Shown: positions 1 to 14,253 of the stretch, one piece after another
Layout: each line of letters begins with the position of its first letter
Numbering within the stretch: position 1 is the stretch's first letter
Assembly: GCF_001461825.1 (NCBI RefSeq)
Contig: NZ_LLZC01000018.1
Coordinates: 124,001-188,000, forward strand
Direction: 5' to 3'
DNA: 64,000 nucleotides
From: Bacillus velezensis
Lineage (GTDB): Bacteria > Bacillota > Bacilli > Bacillales > Bacillaceae
The notes under the pieces: model-generated
What the model saw: only the letters and a program-made list of their open reading frames with translations
What the model was told of the DNA's origin: nothing
Database searches by the model: none
Made by a program: the position numbers and the translations under genes

Positions 1-82
1 GCGGCGGAAGCATCATGAGGCGTTTTCACGTTTCACGTTTTTCGTGCTATGCAAACCATTTTGAAGGAGGATCTCCTAAGGC

Positions 83-3582
<3,500 letters not shown>

Positions 3583-3588
3583 GCGTAA

Positions 3589-4902
<1,314 letters not shown>

Positions 4903-4905
4903 TCG

Positions 4906-4934
4906 AAAAAACCTCCCCATGGGGAGGTTTTTTT
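4906..4934. terminator. bidirectional terminator of eno and yvbK
   Basis: A near-perfect palindrome, AAAAAACCTCCCC then AT then GGGGAGGTTTTTT, flanked by A- and T-runs on both sides, so it can stop transcription from either strand. It reaches the yvbK stop codon. Confidence 0.93.
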
Positions 4935-5394
4935 ATATATCTGCATAAAGCCTTACCATGTCGCGGCACTGTATCCCGTTTTCGAAAATCTCCTCTTCAT
5001 AATGCCTGATGAAAAAATCATGGTCGATGGCTTGAAGTCTGAAGCCGCATTTTTGGTAAAGGGCAAGCTGGCCTATACTGGAGTTGCCCGTTCCAATTTC
5101 AATAGTCGCCGCTCCCATTTGTTTTGCCTTATTCACGGCCTCTTCTATGAGCTTTCTGCCGATGCCATTGTTGTGCATTGATTCTTTCACCGCAATATTG
5201 ACGATTTCTACTGTTTTTGGTCTTGTTTTCAAAAGGACGAAGACCCCTGCAAGCTCGTCTGACGTCCAAGCCGTATAGCATTCTCCTCTTACAAGATAAT
5301 CATCGACAATCTCTTTCAACGGATCGGCCAGCAGCAATAGTTCATACAGCGCTTCATCCGGCTCCGCGGCTTTTCGGATGCTCAGTTTTTGCAT
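4933..5394 (-). CDS. yvbK: GNAT-family N-acetyltransferase YvbK
   Basis: A 153-residue single-domain acetyltransferase. The acetyl-CoA segment is recognisable as VEIVNIAVKESMHNNGIGRKLIEEAV near residues 62-87, followed by the beta-bulge region IEIGTGNSSIGQLALYQKCGFR typical of GNAT motif B. The substrate cannot be read from the sequence. It is convergent with eno, and its 3' end touches the shared terminator. An AGGAGGAG ribosome site precedes the ATG. The identity rests on remembered similarity to B. subtilis YvbK, which occupies the same position. Confidence 0.9.
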   Translation of the reverse strand: MQKLSIRKAAEPDEALYELLLLADPLKEIVDDYLVRGECYTAWTSDELAGVFVLLKTRPKTVEIVNIAVKESMHNNGIGRKLIEEAVNKAKQMGAATIEIGTGNSSIGQLALYQKCGFRLQAIDHDFFIRHYEEEIFENGIQCRDMVRLYADI

Positions 5395-5525
5395 GTCCGT
5401 TTCTCCTCCTCCGTTATGATCGACAGCTATTTTTCAAAATAACTCCAAAATCATTCTACTTTATTATAAAATATGAAACATAGGAAAAGTTATACAAGTT
5501 TTGCAGATTGAATAGGAGGAAAGTC

Positions 5526-7304
5526 ATGTTTTTTTGTAAGTATTGCGGCCAGCAGAACAACGAAGAGGCGCATTTCTGTAAAGAATGCGGAAAACCGATC
5601 GGGAAAGGAAGCCGGCTGGAGCGGCAGGCGGCTGAATCCGCATCACAGCCGAGAAAGCCGATCCCTAAAAAAACGCTCTTCCTATGGGGAGGCATTGCCG
5701 CAGCGCTGATCTTATTGATTGCCGCATATAAAACCGGAGCCTGGCTGACATCTGAAAAAAGGCTCACAGATCAATTCGAACAGGCGGTTCATGACGGGGA
5801 CACGAAAAAGCTCGCAGCCCTGCTCACTCCTTCAGACAAAAAACTGAAGCTGAATGAGACCAATGTCAAACCGCTCCTTGCATACGCAAAGAAACACGAT
5901 GAACTGCTGGCATCGCTTCGCGGCAATTCATCAGAAAAAGATGCGGTATACGTCAAAAAAGAGGGAAAAACCCTTCTTTTGTTTGACCATTACGAACTGA
6001 AAGTCGATCCGGTTTATTTCCGCGTCACAAGCAATTATAAAGGCGCCGATCTTTATATCAACAGCGAGAAAACAGGTACGGTCAAAAAAGCCGATGAAAC
6101 CCAAATCTTCGGCCCGTATGCACCCGGTGTCTACACGGCGGAAGCCAAGCTTAAAAATGAGACGGTTGACGTTGTCAAAAAGCAAGAGGCAGAGGCGGCC
6201 GGCAGCCGGAATGTTGAGTTTGACCTGCCGTTAGACGCCGAGGATGTGACATTCACTCCGGCAGACAGCTTCAAAAGCGCGAAAGGCGATCTGCTGATAA
6301 ACGGCAAGTCCGTCCATAAAGATCCGTTTACATCCGTTACATACGGTCCGCTCTTAACTGACGGTTCCATGACAGCCGCCGTGGAGGCTGATTTTCCTTG
6401 GGGGAAAATGAAAACTGCCGATGTTCCGATCAACAGTACTGATGTGGACTTAACGCTTATCCCGGATCAAGATACACAACAAACAATCATGGACACGATT
6501 GTCAAAGCAACGAAGCAGTATACAAAAGCGATGGCAGACGGAAATACCGATCAGATGACCGAGGCTGGTTCCGCCTGGAAAGAGCAGACGAAAGAAGTGG
6601 TATCCGGCATGAAGAGTTCCGGCACCTTTTTGAAGGATCAGTATAAAGAGACAAGCTTTGATCTGGATTCATTTGCGATTTCTCAAGAGAACGGCCGCTG
6701 GCAAGTAACTGTTACGGGTAAAGAGCTTCATGAGTCTGCTTATTTCGACGGGAATACGAAGCCTGATATGGAAGAGGCTGAGCCGAGTTTTCACTATGTA
6801 CTCTCATATGATACAAAACATAAAAAATGGGTTTTCGAAAAAGCTGACCCTGCCTCAGATTCTTCTGGGACAAATGTAAAAAAAATAAAAAATGACCAGC
6901 CGAATACCTATACATCCGCATGGGCATCATCCAAAGGAAATACAGCTTCAGGCAGCGTGACAAACGAGCAAGTCACATCGTTTATGACTGATTACCTGAC
7001 AAATCAATCAAGCGCCGTCAGCCTTAACAATTTTGCCATCATGGCGGGCAATTTAGAAGAGGGAAGCCCTTTGTATGCTGATCAGCAGAAACTGGTCAAA
7101 AAACTGCACAGCGAGGGGACGACCGAAGTATTTAATGAAGTGAATGTCAAAAGCTTTTCACAGAAAGGCTCTCATCTGACGATTCATACGTACGAGGAGT
7201 TTTATATTACGAAAGCCGGCGGCAGTCCGAAGCTCAGAACATACAATTGGACGTATGGCGGCGTTGTTAAAGACGGAAGAATTTATTTAACATCCATTCA
7301 ATAA
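5526..7304 (+). CDS. yvbJ: zinc-ribbon membrane protein YvbJ (TcaA-like)
   Basis: A 592-residue protein with an N-terminal zinc ribbon (CKYC...CKEC within the first 22 residues), a short linker, one transmembrane segment near residues 50-68 (LFLWGGIAAALILLIAAY) and a large extracytoplasmic part. The layout matches the YvbJ/TcaA family; staphylococcal TcaA is linked to glycopeptide-antibiotic response, but that role is not shown for YvbJ. The ATG at 5526 is chosen over one at 5508 because ATAGGAGGAAAG precedes it and the zinc ribbon starts at once. Divergent from yvbK and convergent with yvbI. Confidence 0.85.
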   Translation: MFFCKYCGQQNNEEAHFCKECGKPIGKGSRLERQAAESASQPRKPIPKKTLFLWGGIAAALILLIAAYKTGAWLTSEKRLTDQFEQAVHDGDTKKLAALLTPSDKKLKLNETNVKPLLAYAKKHDELLASLRGNSSEKDAVYVKKEGKTLLLFDHYELKVDPVYFRVTSNYKGADLYINSEKTGTVKKADETQIFGPYAPGVYTAEAKLKNETVDVVKKQEAEAAGSRNVEFDLPLDAEDVTFTPADSFKSAKGDLLINGKSVHKDPFTSVTYGPLLTDGSMTAAVEADFPWGKMKTADVPINSTDVDLTLIPDQDTQQTIMDTIVKATKQYTKAMADGNTDQMTEAGSAWKEQTKEVVSGMKSSGTFLKDQYKETSFDLDSFAISQENGRWQVTVTGKELHESAYFDGNTKPDMEEAEPSFHYVLSYDTKHKKWVFEKADPASDSSGTNVKKIKNDQPNTYTSAWASSKGNTASGSVTNEQVTSFMTDYLTNQSSAVSLNNFAIMAGNLEEGSPLYADQQKLVKKLHSEGTTEVFNEVNVKSFSQKGSHLTIHTYEEFYITKAGGSPKLRTYNWTYGGVVKDGRIYLTSIQ

Positions 7305-7346
7305 AAAAACCCCCGTGCCAATCAGGCGGCGGGGGTTTCCGTTTTT
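7304..7346. terminator. bidirectional terminator of yvbJ and yvbI
   Basis: Arms AAACCCCCG and CGGGGGTTT enclose a short loop, with an A-run before and T-rich sequence after. It lies between the converging ends of two zinc-ribbon membrane protein genes. Confidence 0.88.
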
Positions 7347-8055
7347 AAAAGAAGAAATAATTCATGAGTTCTTTTATATAATGCTTGATCGTGAATTGAA
7401 ACGTTACGCAAATGATCAAATAGATGACGATAACAGAATAAATGATATCCGCCTTAGTAGTGAGCTGATGCTGATAGCTCGCCAGCATGAGCGGAGGCAC
7501 GGCAAACGCCGCTCCTAAAAGACCGACAGCCAGAATGGTGAAGCAAACGGTTGTATGAAGCAGCATAAAAATGAGGGCAAGAAGCAAAATAGCTGTAAAC
7601 GGAATCAAAAAGGCCCCGAATCTGGACAGCGAATCTTTAAATGACACCTGCGCGCCGCCGGCCTTCAAAGCGATAAAAATCAAGAGATACAGGCAGAAAA
7701 CGCTTAATGCAAAGGTAAGCGCCGGTTTGATCACAACCGCGGTAAAACTGACGTCACGAAAGCCGTCTGATAGGAGAATATAAAACATAATCGGCGTCAC
7801 CAGGCAGAAAAGCACCATGTTGATGATGCTGCTGACAAGCTGTTCGCCGCCTGTCGTTTTACATGTTTGGTACGGTCTCTTTAACACATCAAGCACGAAT
7901 AAGGCAAATTGCTTTGAAGCCTGCTTAGCCGCAGCGCCGGCCTGAGCGGCCTGGCCTTGCGTTTGGCCTGCGCCTCCCTGCCCGGGCTGGGGCGCACCGC
8001 ACTTTTCACAAAACTTTCCGCCATCAGTATGATGGCCGCATTGAGAACAATACAT
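7345..8055 (-). CDS. yvbI: zinc-ribbon membrane protein YvbI
   Basis: A 236-residue protein: an N-terminal zinc ribbon (CSQCGHHTDGGKFCEKCG), a Gly/Gln/Ala-rich linker, then about five hydrophobic segments over the last 150 residues, an arrangement reminiscent of Yip1-type membrane domains. The frame is open 47 codons further upstream, but the ATG at 8055 has AAAGGAG in place and begins directly at the ribbon. No function is known to me. It faces yvbJ, another zinc-ribbon membrane protein, which may mean a shared process; that is inference. Confidence 0.82.
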   Translation of the reverse strand: MYCSQCGHHTDGGKFCEKCGAPQPGQGGAGQTQGQAAQAGAAAKQASKQFALFVLDVLKRPYQTCKTTGGEQLVSSIINMVLFCLVTPIMFYILLSDGFRDVSFTAVVIKPALTFALSVFCLYLLIFIALKAGGAQVSFKDSLSRFGAFLIPFTAILLLALIFMLLHTTVCFTILAVGLLGAAFAVPPLMLASYQHQLTTKADIIYSVIVIYLIICVTFQFTIKHYIKELMNYFFF

Positions 8056-8198
8056 TCTAAAACTCCTTTTACAAGTAATATAGGGATTTTGTTCAATATT
8101 TACATTATAAAAGAAAATAGGGCGGATGTAACGGAGTTTTCTAAAGATATACAAATCACTTTCTCTATGAATTGATAATAGAGAAAAAGTACCCATTA

Positions 8199-8207
8199 TG
8201 GTAGAAT
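8199..8207 (+). promoter_or_regulatory. extended -10 promoter of the small peptide unit
   Basis: TG-G-TAGAAT forms an extended -10 element. The -35 region is weak, as is common for this promoter type. Transcription would begin near 8214, placing the first small ORF almost at the 5' end. Confidence 0.5.
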
Positions 8208-8229
8208 TTTAATGGAGCTGATAGATATC

Positions 8230-8271
8230 ATGTCTCTCGGCGCATTGATTCAGAGTGAAAAAGGAAATTAA
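8230..8271 (+). CDS. 13-codon leader ORF upstream of a cationic peptide ORF
   Basis: ATG preceded by TGGAG encodes MSLGALIQSEKGN. Its last codons contain the AAGGA ribosome site of the next ORF, and its TAA is followed in the same frame by one codon and then the next ATG. It could be a coupling leader, or both ORFs could be parts of one older reading frame. It is not recognised as any known gene and is too short for coding statistics. Confidence 0.3.
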   Translation: MSLGALIQSEKGN

Positions 8272-8274
8272 CGC

Positions 8275-8337
8275 ATGCTAAAAAAATTGAAAATGCTTTA
8301 TCGGCTGTTGAAATTCGGAAAAGGCTTATGGAGATAG
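8275..8337 (+). CDS. putative 20-residue cationic amphipathic peptide
   Basis: Encodes MLKKLKMLYRLLKFGKGLWR, which carries seven Lys/Arg and no acidic residues. The hydrophobic residues fall at spacings that would give an amphipathic helix. AAGGA stands 9 bases before the ATG. A perfect terminator starts 4 bases after the stop and an extended -10 promoter lies about 70 bases upstream, so the ORF has its own roughly 165-base transcription unit. It lies where B. subtilis, as I recall, has yvbH. It could be a membrane-active peptide, a toxin-like small protein, or chance coding in a small RNA. Confidence 0.4.
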   Translation: MLKKLKMLYRLLKFGKGLWR

Positions 8338-8340
8338 CAA

Positions 8341-8378
8341 ACAGAAAAAACCGTCCTTACAAGGACGGTTTTTTTCTG
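8341..8378 (+). terminator. terminator of the small peptide unit
   Basis: Perfect hairpin with arms ACCGTCCTT and AAGGACGGT, an A-run before and seven Ts after. It is strong and isolates the small unit from yvbG. Confidence 0.92.
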
Positions 8379-8493
8379 TTTCCGGACCGTCCGGCTGAGG
8401 TTATAAAAAGCAGGCCCCGGGGTAAAAACCATGCATAAGAAACAGCGGAGAACAAAACATAACTCAATAACCGCAAGCCATAAGGAGGTACGC

Positions 8494-9126
8494 ATGTTTT
8501 CATTCATCATTCATGTCTTCATTTCACTGTTTGCAGTCTCCAATCCCATCGGAAACGTGCCGATTTTTCTTTCACTGACGGAAGGGTATTCGGAGAAAGA
8601 ACGGACAGCGATTGCGCGCAAGGCTTCCGTGCTGTCGTTTATCATCTTGGCGGCTTTTTTAATCTTCGGCCATCTGATCTTTAAACTGTTTGACATTAAC
8701 ATTCATGCCTTACGTATTGCGGGCGGCATTTTTATTTTCGGCATCGCTTATAATCTTCTGAACGCGAAGAAATCTCATGTACAGTCTCTCCATCATGAAG
8801 AGAAAGGGGAGAGCAAGGAGAAAGCTGATATATCCGTGACGCCTTTGTCGATTCCGATTATCGCCGGACCCGGTACGATCGCGACGGTGATGAGTCTATC
8901 GGCCGGCCATGGCGGCATCATCCATTACATCAGCGTGCTTATCGGCATTGCGGCCGTCATCGCGATGACGTTTATCTTCTTTCACTATTCATCTTTCATC
9001 AGCAATAAGCTCGGGAAAACCGAAATGAACGTCATTACCCGACTGATGGGGCTGATTTTGGCGGTGGTGGCGATCGGCATGATCGGCGCCGGTCTGAAAG
9101 GCATGTTCCCGATATTGGTTTCCTGA
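8494..9126 (+). CDS. yvbG: MarC-family integral membrane protein YvbG
   Basis: A 210-residue protein with about six hydrophobic segments and the MarC/UPF0056 hallmarks: FAVSNPIGNVPIFLSLT at the N-terminus, the IAGPGTIATVMSL motif near residue 127, and a glycine-rich last helix. The family is of uncertain function; MarC itself was wrongly tied to antibiotic resistance in early work. The ATG at 8494 is chosen over an upstream in-frame ATG at 8431 because TAAGGAGG precedes it and the upstream extension is polar and unlike the family. Confidence 0.88.
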   Translation: MFSFIIHVFISLFAVSNPIGNVPIFLSLTEGYSEKERTAIARKASVLSFIILAAFLIFGHLIFKLFDINIHALRIAGGIFIFGIAYNLLNAKKSHVQSLHHEEKGESKEKADISVTPLSIPIIAGPGTIATVMSLSAGHGGIIHYISVLIGIAAVIAMTFIFFHYSSFISNKLGKTEMNVITRLMGLILAVVAIGMIGAGLKGMFPILVS

Positions 9127-9130
9127 CTTA

Positions 9131-9169
9131 AAAAAGCAGCGCACGGTTATCTTCGGGTGCTGCTTTTTT
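9131..9169. terminator. bidirectional terminator of yvbG and opcR
   Basis: AAAAAAGCAGC and GCTGCTTTTTT arms with A/T-runs on both sides. The opcR stop codon (9147-9149) lies inside the loop, so the last opcR codons form part of the hairpin. Confidence 0.9.
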
Positions 9170-9704
9170 CTATTTTCGGCACATGCTGAAACACTTCTTC
9201 ACTCTCAAAAAATTCTATCAAACGGCTCAGCCAGTCATAATAATGGAGCCAATCCGTCAGTTCATCCAAAAGCTGACGGGCTTTTTCTTCAATATCGGGA
9301 CTGAGATTTTCCGATTCCAGAAGCTCAGTCAGCTCGCGGTTCAGCTTTTTATAGAGCATTTTGTTTTTGCTGACCGCCTTTGTCCAATTTGCCGTAAACA
9401 GGGAGATAAACGTCTGGTAATAATCACGCTCGACGTCGTAAAGGTCTTTCCGAACGCCTTTTTCAAACACTTTTTCAGCCAGATTGGCATCGGTCATTTC
9501 GCGGACCACCTGGCTCATCCTCGTTTTGCTCATCCCGGTCGCCTCTGACAGCTCATTTAACGTCATCGGCTTGCGGTTCATATAAATAATACCGAGCACA
9601 CGTCCAAGTGTGGCCGGCATTCCGAATGTATGCATATTCTCGGCGATTCTCTCAATGAGATGCTCTTCAGCATGCCCGATGATATCAAGAGCGTTTTTTT
9701 CCAC
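9147..9704 (-). CDS. opcR: GbsR/MarR-type repressor OpcR
   Basis: A 185-residue regulator with a MarR/GbsR winged helix: the recognition region is MTLNELSEATGMSKTRMSQVVREM near residues 52-75, followed by a wing rich in basic residues. GTG start with AAGGGATG upstream. It is divergent from opuC and about 260 bases from it; the B. subtilis counterpart YvbF (OpcR) represses opuC. It is very similar to the second copy at 13435-13968, so the two regulators duplicated with the transporters they control. GbsR relatives sense choline; whether this one binds a ligand cannot be told. Confidence 0.87.
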   Translation of the reverse strand: MEKNALDIIGHAEEHLIERIAENMHTFGMPATLGRVLGIIYMNRKPMTLNELSEATGMSKTRMSQVVREMTDANLAEKVFEKGVRKDLYDVERDYYQTFISLFTANWTKAVSKNKMLYKKLNRELTELLESENLSPDIEEKARQLLDELTDWLHYYDWLSRLIEFFESEEVFQHVPKIEKSSTRR

Positions 9705-9877
9705 GGCTGATCATCCCTTCACTGGCTTTTCATGCTGACAATATATCATATTTTTTACAGTTGATGAAAAAGATGATGCGGCAGGATATGCGAGCTATCG
9801 GGAGCGATTGTAAGAACATCCGCATTGTCAGCGGGATAACATGAAAAAATACGTATATTGTATATAATTTCAACACA

Positions 9878-9914
9878 TTGTAAACTTTTTATTTTACAAA
9901 TTTCATCTTATAAT
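9878..9914 (+). promoter_or_regulatory. opuC promoter with inverted-repeat operator
   Basis: A perfect TTGTAAA-N8-TTTACAA inverted repeat at 9878-9899 is followed 9 bases later by TATAAT (9909-9914). The repeat therefore covers the -35 position. The same repeat with the same spacing occurs in front of opuB. Assignment as the OpcR/OpbR binding site is inference from that conservation and from the known repression of both operons. Confidence 0.7.
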
Positions 9915-9964
9915 AAAGATTATACTTTTCAGAAAAATAACGGAACCCTTCGGAGGTGCACGGA

Positions 9965-11104
9965 TTGCTGAGATTAGAAAATGTATCGAAAGTCTATAAA
10001 GGCGGAAAAAAAGCTGTCAACAGCATTGATTTAAATATCGAAAAAGGCGAGTTTATTTGTTTTATCGGGCCGAGCGGCTGCGGAAAAACGACGACGATGA
10101 AAATGATTAACAGACTGATTGAGCCGTCATCCGGAAAGATTTTTATCGATGGCGAAAACATTATGGAGCAGGACCCGGTGGAGCTGAGACGGAAAATCGG
10201 CTACGTCATTCAGCAGATCGGACTTTTCCCTCATATGACCATTCAGCAGAACATTTCCCTCGTGCCGAAACTGCTGAAATGGCCGGAACAAAAGCGGAAG
10301 GAACGGGCGCGGGAGCTTTTGAAGCTCGTCGATATGGGCCCGGAATATTTAGACCGCTATCCTCACGAGCTGAGCGGCGGACAGCAGCAGAGAATCGGCG
10401 TGCTGCGCGCCCTTGCAGCGGAACCGCCTCTTATTCTTATGGATGAACCGTTCGGAGCGCTTGATCCGATTACGCGGGATTCCCTTCAAGAAGAATTCAA
10501 AAAACTGCAAAGAACATTGAATAAAACGATTGTGTTTGTAACACACGATATGGATGAAGCTATTAAGCTGGCTGACCGGATCGTCATTTTAAAAGCGGGA
10601 GAGATCGTTCAGGCCGGCACTCCTGATGACATTCTCCGGAATCCGGCTAATGAGTTTGTCGAAGAATTTATCGGCAAAGAACGGTTATTGCAATCAAGAC
10701 CGGACATTGAACGCGTCGAGCAGATGATGAACAAAAAGCCTGTCACCGTTACGGCGGACAAAACGCTTTCGCAGGCGATACAGGTGATGCGGGAGCACCG
10801 TGTCGATTCCCTGCTTGTCGTTGATGACCTGAATGTGCTGCAAGGGTATGTCGATGTCGAGATCATTGATCAGAACCGGAAAAAAGCGAGCCTCGTCGGC
10901 GACGTGCTCCGCTCTGATCTGTATATGGTCGAGCAGGGGACACTGCTGCGCGATACCGTACGCAAAATTTTAAAGCGCGGAATGAAATATGTACCCGTCG
11001 TTGATGAACAAAGGCATTTAGTCGGAATTGTCACGCGGGCGAGCCTTGTCGACATCGTTTACGATTCAATCTGGGGCGAGGAAGACCAGCTGGTGACAGG
11101 CTGA
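9965..11104 (+). CDS. opuCA: OpuC osmoprotectant ABC transporter, ATPase
   Basis: ATP-binding subunit of the broad-range compatible-solute importer OpuC (glycine betaine, carnitine, ectoine and others in B. subtilis). 379 residues: an ABC domain with Walker A GPSGCGKTTT near 36-45, signature LSGGQQQR and Walker B LILMDEPFGALDP, then tandem CBS domains over roughly 255-375, which in this subfamily tune activity. I chose TTG at 9965, 8 bases after GGAGG, over a GTG at 9956 that overlaps the ribosome site. First gene of opuCA-CB-CC-CD; highly similar to opuBA. Confidence 0.95.
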   Translation: MLRLENVSKVYKGGKKAVNSIDLNIEKGEFICFIGPSGCGKTTTMKMINRLIEPSSGKIFIDGENIMEQDPVELRRKIGYVIQQIGLFPHMTIQQNISLVPKLLKWPEQKRKERARELLKLVDMGPEYLDRYPHELSGGQQQRIGVLRALAAEPPLILMDEPFGALDPITRDSLQEEFKKLQRTLNKTIVFVTHDMDEAIKLADRIVILKAGEIVQAGTPDDILRNPANEFVEEFIGKERLLQSRPDIERVEQMMNKKPVTVTADKTLSQAIQVMREHRVDSLLVVDDLNVLQGYVDVEIIDQNRKKASLVGDVLRSDLYMVEQGTLLRDTVRKILKRGMKYVPVVDEQRHLVGIVTRASLVDIVYDSIWGEEDQLVTG

Positions 11105-11124
11105 CAAGGGGAGGAACGCTTACA

Positions 11125-12709
<1,585 letters not shown>

Positions 12710-12726
12710 GAAATGAGGTGGGGCAA

Positions 12727-13401
12727 ATGGAAGTGCTGCAGCAGCTCGGCACTTATTATTCTCAAAACGGCGCCTATGTGCTTCAGGAGTTTTACCGCCA
12801 TTTTCTCATGTCGGTATACGGCGTTTTATTTGCGGCGATCGTCGGGGTTCCGCTCGGCATCTTCATTGCCAGGTACAGAACATTAAGCGGCTGGGTATTC
12901 GCGGTGACAAACGTGATTCAGACCGTGCCGGCGCTTGCGATGCTTGCGGTGCTGATGCTCGTCATGGGGCTCGGCGCCAATACGGTGATATTGTCGCTGT
13001 TTTTATATTCGCTTCTTCCGATCATCCGGAATACGTACACGGGAATCGCCAGCATTGAACACGCTTATCTTGAATCGGGAAAAGCGATGGGCATGACCAA
13101 ATTTCAGGTGCTCCGCATGGTGGAGCTGCCGCTTGCGCTTTCCGTCATCATGGCGGGGCTGCGGACGGCGCTCGTCATCGCGATCGGCATTACGGCAATC
13201 GGTACGTTTGTCGGCGCGGGCGGACTCGGTGACATCATTGTCAGGGGCTCAAACGCCACGAACGGAACCGCGATTATTTTGGCCGGCGCCATTCCGACAG
13301 CGCTGATGGCCGTTATCGCAGATCTTGTGATGGCATGGCTGGAGCGGGCGCTGAGTCCGGTGAGAAAGAAAAAACGAACCAAAGCGCCGAATGCGGCATG
13401 A
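12727..13401 (+). CDS. opuCD: OpuC transporter, permease OpuCD
   Basis: 224-residue second membrane subunit with the EAA-type loop YLESGKAMGMTKFQVLRMVELPLALSVIMAG near residues 115-145 and repeated hydrophobic helices. ATG at 12727 is chosen over a GTG at 12718 because GAGGTGGGG is then properly spaced and MEVLQQLGTYYSQNG is the family N-terminus. Last gene of the opuC operon, closed at once by a terminator shared with opbR. Confidence 0.94.
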   Translation: MEVLQQLGTYYSQNGAYVLQEFYRHFLMSVYGVLFAAIVGVPLGIFIARYRTLSGWVFAVTNVIQTVPALAMLAVLMLVMGLGANTVILSLFLYSLLPIIRNTYTGIASIEHAYLESGKAMGMTKFQVLRMVELPLALSVIMAGLRTALVIAIGITAIGTFVGAGGLGDIIVRGSNATNGTAIILAGAIPTALMAVIADLVMAWLERALSPVRKKKRTKAPNAA

Positions 13402-13433
13402 AAAAAACGCCTTGCGGGTCAGGGCGTTTTTTT
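13401..13433. terminator. bidirectional terminator of opuC and opbR
   Basis: AAAAAAACGCC and GGGCGTTTTTTT arms (one G-T pair) around a 9-base loop, with A- and T-runs on each side, between converging opuCD and opbR. Confidence 0.9.
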
Positions 13434-13434
13434 C

Positions 13435-13968
13435 TTATGGCTTCGGAACATGCTTGAAAATTTCTTCGCTTTCAAAAAACTCGATCAGGCGGCTGATCCA
13501 GTTGTAGTAATCAAGCCAATCCTTTAATTCTTTCAGCAGTTCGTTGATTTTTTCCTCAGCTTCTTCCGGCACGCCGTTTTCAAGGACGGCTGTCAGTTCG
13601 CGGTTCAGCTTTTTATGCATCATTTTATTTTTGCTGACGACCTTGCTCCATGTGGCCGTAAACAGCGTAATAAAGGTTTGGTAATAATCCTGCTCGACGT
13701 CGTATAAATCTTTGCGGACGCCTTTTTCAAACACTTTTTCCGCCAGATTGACGTCAAGCATTTCACGGACCGCCTGGCTCATTCTCGTCTTGCTCATGCC
13801 GGTCGCTTCTGATAATTCAGTTAAGGTCATCGGCTTGCGGTTCATATAAATAATGCCTAAAATGCGCCCCACCGTCGCGGGCATTCCGAATGTATGCATA
13901 TTTTCAGCGATTCGTTCTATCAAATGATCTTCAGCTTGTTCGATTACGTGTAACGGATCTTTCTCCAA
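13435..13968 (-). CDS. opbR: GbsR/MarR-type repressor OpbR
   Basis: 177-residue paralogue of OpcR, nearly identical through HLIERIAENMHTFGMPAT, the helix-turn-helix MTLTELSEATGMSKTRMSQAVREM and the wing, and more divergent near the C-terminus. It is the counterpart of B. subtilis YvaV (OpbR), the repressor of opuB. TTG at 13968 is chosen because AAAGGA lies 9 bases before it and the resulting MEKDPL matches OpcR's MEKNAL; a TTG at 13977 touches the ribosome site. Divergent from opuB. Confidence 0.86.
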   Translation of the reverse strand: MEKDPLHVIEQAEDHLIERIAENMHTFGMPATVGRILGIIYMNRKPMTLTELSEATGMSKTRMSQAVREMLDVNLAEKVFEKGVRKDLYDVEQDYYQTFITLFTATWSKVVSKNKMMHKKLNRELTAVLENGVPEEAEEKINELLKELKDWLDYYNWISRLIEFFESEEIFKHVPKP

Positions 13969-14139
13969 CAGTTTCAATCCTTTCAGTCAGCAATTCCGAT
14001 GTCAATATACCACATTTTTAAACCGGCGGAAATGCTCTTCCGAGAGAATTTGGCAGTAATCCGGAGCAATAAGAAGAACTTTGCCGGTCAATACGGGTTA
14101 ATCAGTGCTTACACAACCTTTATATATAATATGGACAAA

Positions 14140-14176
14140 TTGTAAACTTTTTAATTTACAAAGTTTAATTTATAAT
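14140..14176 (+). promoter_or_regulatory. opuB promoter with inverted-repeat operator
   Basis: TTGTAAA-N8-TTTACAA at 14140-14161 and TATAAT at 14171-14176, with the same 9-base gap as in opuC. The repeat overlaps the -35 position. Surrounding sequence is otherwise less conserved, which argues that the repeat is under selection. Proposed binding site for OpbR and possibly OpcR. Confidence 0.7.
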
Positions 14177-14253
14177 GGGAAACGTTCAATTGTCTGAAAA
14201 GTTAAATTTGAATTTAACGAATTGAATAAACTTAATCATGGAGGTGTGAGTGT

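Noticed and set aside
9861..9876. Extra opuC promoter using the TATAAT near 9863
   Set aside because: A -10-like sequence is present, but no -35 was found at an acceptable distance. The downstream TATAAT with the conserved operator is the better choice.
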